This document shows, in pieces, positions 58,152 to 64,000 of a DNA stretch of 64,000 bases. Position numbers and translations under genes: made by a program. The notes below the pieces were generated by a model. The model ran no database searches. It worked only from the letters and a program-made list of their open reading frames with translations, and had not been told where the DNA came from. Source of the DNA: CAYPKW01 sp964411425. GTDB lineage: Bacteria > Pseudomonadota > Alphaproteobacteria > Dongiales > Dongiaceae. The stretch lies in contig CAYPKW010000002.1 in NCBI GenBank assembly GCA_964411425.1, positions 1 through 64,000 of the forward strand, written 5' to 3'. How positions within the stretch are numbered: the first letter of the stretch is position 1; every line of letters begins with the position of its first letter.

Positions 58152-59162
58152 ATGACCGACCACGAGGTGTTCGCCGCGGGCGACGTGGTGTTGCAGTGCG
58201 GGCTGACGCTGCGCGAGGCCAAGCTCGCCTACAAGTGCCATGGCACGCTGAACAAGGACAAAACGAACGCCGTCGTCTTTCCGACCCGCTTCTCCGGCCG
58301 GCACGCCGACAACGAGTACCTGATCGGCGAGGGCATGGCGCTCGACCCGAAGCGCTACTTCATCGTCGTCCCCAACCTGCTCGGCAACGGGCTTTCATCC
58401 TCGCCCAGCAATACGCCGCCGCCGTTCGACAAGGCGCGGTTCCCCAATGTCACCATCCATGACAACGTCATGCTCCAGCGCCGCCTGCTGACCGAGCGCT
58501 TCGGCGTCGAGCGCGTGGCGCTGGCGGTCGGCTGGTCGATGGGGGCGCAGCAGGCGTACCACTGGGCGGCCCTCTTCCCCACCTGTGTCGAGCGGCTGGC
58601 GGCGATCGGCGGCTCGGCGCGCACCTCCGACCATAACTTCGTGTTCCTCGAGGGTGTGAAATCGGCGCTCACCGCCGACGCCGCCTGGAACGGCGGCTGG
58701 TACGACAAGCCGCCCGCCGTCGGCCTCAGGGCGATGGCGCGGGTGTGGGCCGGCTGGGGGCTGTCGCAGGCCTTCTACCGGGAGAAGCTCTACAAGACGA
58801 TGGGCTACGCCACGGTCGAGGACTTCCTCGTGGGCTGGTGGGAGGGGCTGTTCCTGCAGCGCGACGCCAACAACCTGCTGGCGTTGATCTGGACCTGGCA
58901 GCACGGCGACGTGAGCGCCAATGACCTCTACAAGGGCGATTTCGAGAAGGCACTGGCGGCCATCGAGGCCAAGGCGATCGTCATGCCGGGCGCGACCGAT
59001 CTCTACTTCCCGCCCGAGGACAACGCCAACGAGGTGCGGCACATGCGCCGGGCCGAGCTGCGCCCCATCCCCTCGATCTGGGGCCACTACGCCGGCGGCG
59101 GGCGCGACGCCGCCGCGGCCCGGTTCATCGACGCGGCGCTCAAGGAGTTGTTGGCGGGCTGA
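58152..59162 (+). CDS. MetX-like alpha/beta-fold acyltransferase or hydrolase
   Basis: 336 aa. It resembles homoserine O-acetyltransferase-fold proteins: LAYKCHGTLNKDKTNAVVFP, LGNGLSSSPSN, nucleophile Ser in VGWSMGAQQAYHWA, and a late acid/His pair (MPGATDLYFP and IWGHYAGGG). It is shorter and diverges at the acyl-acceptor site, so true MetX activity is doubtful. It starts ten bases after the ureohydrolase and is likely co-transcribed with it and with the GFA gene 15 bases downstream. Confidence 0.82.
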   Translation: MTDHEVFAAGDVVLQCGLTLREAKLAYKCHGTLNKDKTNAVVFPTRFSGRHADNEYLIGEGMALDPKRYFIVVPNLLGNGLSSSPSNTPPPFDKARFPNVTIHDNVMLQRRLLTERFGVERVALAVGWSMGAQQAYHWAALFPTCVERLAAIGGSARTSDHNFVFLEGVKSALTADAAWNGGWYDKPPAVGLRAMARVWAGWGLSQAFYREKLYKTMGYATVEDFLVGWWEGLFLQRDANNLLALIWTWQHGDVSANDLYKGDFEKALAAIEAKAIVMPGATDLYFPPEDNANEVRHMRRAELRPIPSIWGHYAGGGRDAAAARFIDAALKELLAG

Positions 59163-59177
59163 CGGAGGTTCATTGTC

Positions 59178-59603
59178 ATGAGCGACTTCAAACCGATTCA
59201 CGGGCGTTGCCAGTGCGGGGCCGTGCGCTACCGGGTCGATGCGCCCGCCATCGAGCTGTACCATTGCCACTGCTCGATGTGCCGGCGCTGCCACGGCACG
59301 CTGTTCGCCACCTACGCCACCGTCCCGCGCCAAAGCCTGGTGATCGAAGCCGGAGCCGACAATCTCGCCACCTACGACAGTTCGCCCCCGGTGCACCGGC
59401 ATTTCTGCCGCACCTGCGGCTGCCAACTGCTGCTCGACGACGACCGCTGGCCGGACCTCAAGTGGTACACGCCCGGCACCTGCGACGGCCATCCGGGGCA
59501 CCGGCCCGAGGTCGAGGCGCACATTTTCACCAACTCGAAGGTGGCATGGTACCGCATCTCGGACGGGCTGCCGCAATACCCGGAGTTCGCGCCGCAGGTG
59601 TGA
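59178..59603 (+). CDS. GFA/CENP-V-domain protein (Mss4-like zinc fold)
   Basis: 141 aa. The GFA fold is shown by zinc cysteines: GRCQCGAVRYRV, YHCHCSMCRRCHGT and FCRTCGCQLL. The founding member was described as glutathione-dependent formaldehyde-activating enzyme, but most homologues have unknown function. Third gene in the plus-strand run after the ureohydrolase. Confidence 0.88.
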   Translation: MSDFKPIHGRCQCGAVRYRVDAPAIELYHCHCSMCRRCHGTLFATYATVPRQSLVIEAGADNLATYDSSPPVHRHFCRTCGCQLLLDDDRWPDLKWYTPGTCDGHPGHRPEVEAHIFTNSKVAWYRISDGLPQYPEFAPQV

Positions 59604-59635
59604 TTAATACCAAGGGCCGATGACGGCGACCTCTT

Positions 59636-59760
59636 GCCTCGTGCTTCGAGACGCCGGCTTCGCCGGCTCCTCAGCATGAGGCAAGGGGTTGTTTTTGTGA
59701 ACAAAACCTCGTCCTGAGGAGCGCCCGAAGGGCGCGTCTCGAAGGACGGGCTACGAGTCG
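59636..59760. repeat. large imperfect palindrome between convergent genes
   Basis: Left arm CCTCGTGCTTCGAGACGCC...TCCTCAGCATGAGG and right arm CCTCGTCCTGAGGAGCGCCC...TCTCGAAGGACGGG, each with its own small hairpin (GCCGGCTTCGCCGGC; GCGCCCGAAGGGCGC). This is a style of intergenic repeat widespread in alphaproteobacteria. Lying between converging genes it may end transcription from both sides. Confidence 0.75.
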
Positions 59761-59763
59761 ATC

Positions 59764-60633
59764 TCAGAGGCTCTTGGTATAACTGGATCGCAGGTGCGCC
59801 AGCACCTCGCGGGCGAAGGGCTCGGGCGCGTCCTGCTGCAGCCAGTGCGAGGCGTTCTCCAGCCGCACCAAGCGGGCGCCCGGAATCTCGGCCGCCAATC
59901 GTTCGCCGTCGCCGATGGTCTGCCACGGATCGTGCACGCCCCACAGCACCAACGTGGGGGCGCGGATGTCCTGGTGGCGATCCACCAGCATCATGGTGTG
60001 GTTGGTGTTGAGTGCGCTGGCGTTGCGGATGAGGCTGATCTTGCCCTCCTCGTCGCTGTAGGGGGCGATGATGCCGGCGCGGAACCGCGGCGTGAGGCGC
60101 TCTCGGTTGTGCAGCCCGTCCGGCAGCCCGGAGGCCACGAACTCCGCCACCTCCGCCGGCGTCTTGGCGCGCCATGCGGGGTCGCCCAGCGCCACCATGT
60201 CGCCGATCGGCCAGGAATCGTAGGCCACGACGTTGCACAGCACGAGACGCCGCACTCGTTCGGCGTGCTCGATCGCCAAGATGAGTGCGACGCCGCCGCC
60301 GGTGTCGTGCCCGACGACGTTGGCCCGCTCGATCCCGAGTGCATCCATGAATCGCAGGATCATCGCCGTTTGCGCCACCAGCGAGCGGTCGAAGCGGTCG
60401 CGGCGATCCGAGTATCCGTGGCCGAGGAAGTCCGGCGCGATGACCCGGCAATGCGGCGCCAATAACGGGATCGCGTCGTCGTAAAGAAACGACCAGGTCG
60501 GGATGCCGTGCAGCAGCAGCACCGGCTCGCCGTCGCCGACGTCCGTGTAGGCGACCTTGAGCGGCTGGTAGGAGAGCCCGTCCAGGAAGAGGGTCTTCTG
60601 ACGGGCCCGGAAGGCTTCGTGGGACGCGGTCAT
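59764..60633 (-). CDS. alpha/beta hydrolase with Asp nucleophile (haloalkane dehalogenase / epoxide hydrolase type)
   Basis: 289 aa. LLLHGIPTWSFLYDDAIP is the oxyanion loop; the nucleophile is Asp in VVGHDTGGGVAL instead of Ser; the acid region is VLWGVHDPW and the His is in ASHWLQQDAPE. This matches epoxide hydrolases and haloalkane dehalogenases; HGIPTWSFLY favours the dehalogenase side but lacks further proof. ATG 60633 is chosen. It follows the permease gene on the same strand with 57 bp between. Confidence 0.86.
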   Translation of the reverse strand: MTASHEAFRARQKTLFLDGLSYQPLKVAYTDVGDGEPVLLLHGIPTWSFLYDDAIPLLAPHCRVIAPDFLGHGYSDRRDRFDRSLVAQTAMILRFMDALGIERANVVGHDTGGGVALILAIEHAERVRRLVLCNVVAYDSWPIGDMVALGDPAWRAKTPAEVAEFVASGLPDGLHNRERLTPRFRAGIIAPYSDEEGKISLIRNASALNTNHTMMLVDRHQDIRAPTLVLWGVHDPWQTIGDGERLAAEIPGARLVRLENASHWLQQDAPEPFAREVLAHLRSSYTKSL

Positions 60634-60690
60634 GGACGCCCGCCGCGGCCGGGGGACCCGCGAGGGGTCCCCCCTGCCCACCCGCCGATG

Positions 60691-62310
60691 CTACTCGATC
60701 GGGATCTCCTTGAAGGCCAGCGAAACATCGACCCCCTGCGAGCGCCGGATCGTCTTCATGACGAAGTAGAAGACGACGCCGATCGCGAACACGCCGCCGA
60801 CGATTTTCATCTGCGTCGGATCGTGGCCGGCCGCCACCGGATCGGCGTACGCCGCCCAGAAGTAGAACTGCGAGCCGATGAAGCCCAGCGCGCAGGCCAC
60901 CGTCATCATCGGCAGCCCAAAAATCTTCTTCCCGTAGATCGGCGATTTCTCGTAGATCTGCGGCCGGATGTAGGGGAAGAAAACACCGGCCAGCAGAATG
61001 ATGCTCCAGGCCAGCAGCGCCGCCTCGATCAGGATGATGATGGTGGAGAAGAAGCTGGTGAACACGAACAGCGCCATGAAGATGATCGTGATGACGACCG
61101 ACACCACGACCGCCACCGTCGGCGTGTGACGGGTGGGCGAGATTTCCCCCAGCGCCGCCGGGGCTATGCGGTCGAAGGCCCAGGCCACCATGGCGCGCAC
61201 GCCGAAGGTGTGCATGCCGGGAATCCACATCCAGATCCAGGTGACGAAGCCGATCGACACCAGAAGCGTGACGATCCAGGAGCCGGTGAGGATGCCGGCC
61301 ATCAGCGTGATCGCCGGCGAGGTCGGCGTGGTTACGCCGCCTTCGAAGGAATTGAACACGGCGGAGCCGAGGAATTCCCAGCCGAACACGCTGTTGGCGA
61401 GCGGGATGGTGATGAGCCAGATCACCAGGGTGCCGGCGATGGCGCCCAGCATGCCGTAAGTCTGCGACCGTTCGACGGATTTGATTTCGCCGGCGATGCA
61501 GATCGAGAACGCGGCGCCCAGGAGCGGTAGGAACGCCCAGTTCGACAGCTTGACGGTGGTGAGCCAGTCGGCCCCCTCGGTGGTCCAGCCTTTTTCCGCG
61601 CCCGAGGCGATGATGGCGTTATAGGCGTCCTCGACGCCCATGACCGGCCCCATCAACCCGTTGAACGCCGTCACGAAATCCTCGCGCGAGTACATCGCCA
61701 GCACCAGGATGAGGAGCGCCGAGCCCGCCAAGGAGGTGACGAAGACGATCTTCTGGCTCAGCAGATATCGCTTCATGCCGGAATTGATGATGATCCCCGA
61801 CAGCACGAGGATGGCGGAGCCGATGATGAACATGGGCCAAGGAGTCAGCACCCACGCCGCGGCGTCGAGCGCCCACTGGGCTCCGGCCACGTAGCCGATG
61901 GTGGCGAGCGTCGGATTGATCCCAAGGAGCACGATCCAGTAGGCGGCGATGGCGCAATAGAAGAGCCAGGCCACGATCTCAACCAGGCTCAAGGTCAGCG
62001 CCAGGAACGGCGGCAGGCTGCGCGAGCCGAACACGTAGATGCCGCCCGAGCGCGGCAGGGTCACCGACCAGGTGATCATGCCGAACGAGATCAGCGCCAT
62101 CATGAAACCGGCCAGCAGGCATCCGACCACTAAATTGCCGCCGGGATAGAAGGCAGGGCCGTAATACATCATGGTGCCGACCCCGAGGCCGACGCTGACG
62201 AGGCCGATGTTGTAGATGAACGTATCGAAGGGGCTCGCCGCGCGTATGAGGCCCGACGCCTTGCGCAAGAAAATTCTCTGCTCGCCCCCGCTGCCCGATG
62301 TCGTGCTCAT
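60691..62310 (-). CDS. APC-superfamily amino acid permease
   Basis: 539 aa with about 12-14 membrane segments. The first helix region (FIYNIGLVSVGLGVG) and a later GEIKSVERSQTYGML fit the amino acid-polyamine-organocation family. It would import an amino acid or amine by proton or sodium symport; a guanidino compound is possible because of the ureohydrolase near by, but this is only context. The ATG at 62310 follows GGGGGAGGAGCGTC, a very good ribosome site; 62346 is rejected. Confidence 0.88.
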   Translation of the reverse strand: MSTTSGSGGEQRIFLRKASGLIRAASPFDTFIYNIGLVSVGLGVGTMMYYGPAFYPGGNLVVGCLLAGFMMALISFGMITWSVTLPRSGGIYVFGSRSLPPFLALTLSLVEIVAWLFYCAIAAYWIVLLGINPTLATIGYVAGAQWALDAAAWVLTPWPMFIIGSAILVLSGIIINSGMKRYLLSQKIVFVTSLAGSALLILVLAMYSREDFVTAFNGLMGPVMGVEDAYNAIIASGAEKGWTTEGADWLTTVKLSNWAFLPLLGAAFSICIAGEIKSVERSQTYGMLGAIAGTLVIWLITIPLANSVFGWEFLGSAVFNSFEGGVTTPTSPAITLMAGILTGSWIVTLLVSIGFVTWIWMWIPGMHTFGVRAMVAWAFDRIAPAALGEISPTRHTPTVAVVVSVVITIIFMALFVFTSFFSTIIILIEAALLAWSIILLAGVFFPYIRPQIYEKSPIYGKKIFGLPMMTVACALGFIGSQFYFWAAYADPVAAGHDPTQMKIVGGVFAIGVVFYFVMKTIRRSQGVDVSLAFKEIPIE

Positions 62311-62467
62311 GACGCTCCTCCCCCAGATTGCCCGGTCGACCGCCAACGAGGCCGCCAGAAGCGCCGCCTCGCCTCGACCGCAATGATAACGCTTTCCATC
62401 GGCATTAAGCGATACGAATCTCCCCTGGCGCCAGAGCCAGGTTTTCGCCTGCCGGACAGGCCGGCGC

Positions 62468-63241
62468 CTAAAAAATGTCCCCCTTCTCCGAGACCTCCTG
62501 ATACCAGCGCGCGCGCGTGCCCACCTTGGAGCGAATCTTCCACTTCATCGATTTTGGCGCATTCTCGATCTTGTGCAACAGCTTGCCCACCCGGCCGCGG
62601 ATCACGTCGGATTCGTGCGCGCCGATCGCGGGAAACGCCGGCAGATGGCCGGGGATGCTCCGCAGGTTGTTCGTGAACGTGTAATAGAACCCCCAGTCGC
62701 TCGCCATGATGGCGGCGACGTAATTCTCGTCGATGTTCTCGCGCCCCGCCGCCGGCTCGCCCACCGGATGCTCGAGCAGGAGGACCATGGTGTCCTTGAT
62801 GTCCTTAAGGTTGATTTGCACGATCTGCATCTTCTCCAGCAGCAGATCCGTCGTGGTGATGGTGGGCGAATCGAGATGCAAGCGTCCCTTGAACGGGATC
62901 GGGTGGCAGAAGTAGAGCTCGTCGGTGAACACGTCGACGTGCAGCGGCCATTGCGGATGCCGATAAATGTGGCGGGCGCCCTCGGTGCCGACGATGACGC
63001 CCTCGTCCGCCCGGTAGCCCTGCCCGGCCATGAATTCCCTGATCGCCTGGGTCTGGCGGCGCTCCGCCGCGAAATCGATGTCGGTGAGTTCGCGGTCCAT
63101 CTCGGTGAACAGGTGCAGGTACTTCGGGGAATGCAGCCGATAGGCGATGGAGCCGAGAATGCGGAGTTGGATTCCCCTCTCCTCTCCCTTGTGCACGAGA
63201 CGCATCGCCTCATCGACGAAATGCAGATTCTGCAACGCCAT
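62468..63241 (-). CDS. predicted nucleotidyltransferase-fold protein
   Basis: 257 aa. LRILGSIAYRLHSPKY followed by RELTDIDFA gives the G-S...D-x-D core of the polymerase-beta-type nucleotidyltransferase fold; a third Asp may be in WPLHVDVFTDEL. The rest (DLLLEKMQIVQINLKDIKD, a helical part) resembles AbiEii/uncharacterised nucleotidyltransferase-like proteins. The substrate is unknown. ATG 63241 starts the homologous part. It lies 32 bases downstream of a metallophosphoesterase gene, so making and breaking of a nucleotide-type bond may be coupled. Confidence 0.65.
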   Translation of the reverse strand: MALQNLHFVDEAMRLVHKGEERGIQLRILGSIAYRLHSPKYLHLFTEMDRELTDIDFAAERRQTQAIREFMAGQGYRADEGVIVGTEGARHIYRHPQWPLHVDVFTDELYFCHPIPFKGRLHLDSPTITTTDLLLEKMQIVQINLKDIKDTMVLLLEHPVGEPAAGRENIDENYVAAIMASDWGFYYTFTNNLRSIPGHLPAFPAIGAHESDVIRGRVGKLLHKIENAPKSMKWKIRSKVGTRARWYQEVSEKGDIF

Positions 63242-63273
63242 TGGATCGATGCCCCCGGGCCGGCGCGGTCCCC

Positions 63274-64000
63274 CTACCCTTGCGTGAGCTGCACGCCCTT
63301 GACCGCGCCGTCCTCGAGGGTCACCAGCACGCCTTGCAGCAGGCCCTCCGGATAGACGCTGCCCGGGTTGACGCACACCGTCCGCCCGATGCGAATGTTG
63401 CCCCGCCCCTCGTGGATATGCCCATGCAATCCCAGCATCGGCTGGTGCTTCTCGATGGCGGCGTACAGCGTGGTGCTGCCGGCGTGCATCTGCACCGGGT
63501 TGCCCATCTCGAACACCACCTGCAGATTCTGGTCGAGCTTCGGGCACTGGTCGAGCACCGTGCCGTGCGGCGGCACGTGGACGTTGAAGATGCAGCGGCT
63601 CATGTCCTTGACCTGCGGCAGCAGCTTGGCGAAACGCTCCTCGTACTGCGGCTCGGTGTATTCGCGCTCGGTGTTCCACGGCGTCAGCGTCGAGCCGCCG
63701 CAGTGCAGCACTTCATAACCGCGCAGCTCCGTCACCTCCATCTCGTAGAACCGCACGTGCGGCGACAGGCGCAGCACGTCGTCGATTTCGAGGAAGTCGT
63801 CGTTGCCGGGCGCGGTAATGAACGGCACGTCCTTGCCGTGCAGCCTCTGGCCCGCGTACTCGCACCACTCCTTCACCCGATCCAGCACCAGCTTCTTGAA
63901 CAACTCATGGCGCATGTGCTCGTCCTCGCGCAGCCGGCGGTATTCTCCCTCCGACATGACGGCAGGATAAAAGCCCATGTTGGTCGTGCGGTTCATGTAT
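63274..64000 (-). CDS. calcineurin-like metallophosphoesterase, N-terminus beyond the window
   Basis: At least 241 aa visible; the frame stays open to the window edge. TAPGNDDFLE is the G-N-[HD]-D block, FNVHVPPHGT and LGLHGHIHEGRG (G-H-x-H) are the later metal blocks. The first D-x-H and G-D blocks are not seen, so the gene starts upstream of 64000; ATG 63996 is internal. VNPGSVYPEG closes the domain. Phosphodiesterase activity is expected; the substrate is unknown. Upstream partner of the nucleotidyltransferase-fold gene. Confidence 0.8.
   Translation of the reverse strand, partial: YMNRTTNMGFYPAVMSEGEYRRLREDEHMRHELFKKLVLDRVKEWCEYAGQRLHGKDVPFITAPGNDDFLEIDDVLRLSPHVRFYEMEVTELRGYEVLHCGGSTLTPWNTEREYTEPQYEERFAKLLPQVKDMSRCIFNVHVPPHGTVLDQCPKLDQNLQVVFEMGNPVQMHAGSTTLYAAIEKHQPMLGLHGHIHEGRGNIRIGRTVCVNPGSVYPEGLLQGVLVTLEDGAVKGVQLTQG

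Overview
The window is about 64 kb of GC-rich chromosome, probably from an alphaproteobacterium and most likely a Rhodospirillales-like lineage. This is inferred from gene order and protein style: the minus-strand run folK / rpoZ / bifunctional (p)ppGpp synthetase-hydrolase / pdxJ / acpS / lepB / rnc / era / recO is a typical alphaproteobacterial arrangement. HemB lacks the zinc cysteines and ParC is of the alphaproteobacterial kind. Genes are tightly packed, often with 1-4 nt stop/start overlaps that use GTG or TTG starts. No rRNA, tRNA or CRISPR array was seen.

Layout. 0.1-7.7 kb: valine catabolism (3-hydroxyisobutyryl-CoA hydrolase), a DUF1036 protein, hemB, a secreted cyanophycinase-like lipoprotein, and an unusual pair of outer-membrane proteins, one a short secretin domain fused to a beta-barrel. 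7.7-14.8 kb: alpha/beta hydrolases, an EamA exporter, a HicBA toxin-antitoxin pair, an ornithine decarboxylase-type enzyme and a penicillin-acylase-family hydrolase. 14.8-18.6 kb: threonine dehydratase, cystathionine beta-synthase and cystathionine gamma-lyase, a reverse-transsulfuration operon. 18.6-24.7 kb: a motA remnant, bpt, an IS630 remnant, and a periplasmic binding protein plus receptor-type nucleotide cyclase bounded by 83-bp direct repeats that each carry a promoter-like sequence. 25-30.6 kb: parC, a D-amino-acid dehydrogenase and a decayed IS1380 region. 30.7-39.9 kb: the conserved housekeeping block, with MITE-like elements filling the rnc-era and era-recO junctions. 40-50 kb: NYN nuclease, type-5 uracil-DNA glycosylase, smpB, dapA, lytic transglycosylase, HAD and alpha/beta hydrolases, a second threonine dehydratase-like enzyme, bactofilin and an M23 peptidase. 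50-53 kb: sulfate activation (cysD, cysNC). 53.4-56.4 kb: a bufferin (DUF2282/DUF692/DUF2063/DoxX) RiPP operon with two tandem precursors. 56.9-64 kb: a guanidine-hydrolase-like ureohydrolase, MetX-like and GFA proteins, an alpha/beta hydrolase, an APC permease, a nucleotidyltransferase-fold protein and a partial metallophosphoesterase.

The strongest points for follow-up are: (i) era, whose only visible start codons lie inside an inserted MITE; (ii) the bufferin copper-buffering RiPP operon with two different precursors, one carrying a Met-rich segment; (iii) the mini-secretin/beta-barrel fusion beside a paralogous barrel protein; (iv) the ureohydrolase whose metal motif matches guanidine hydrolases better than agmatinases; and (v) the binding-protein/cyclase signalling pair between direct repeats.
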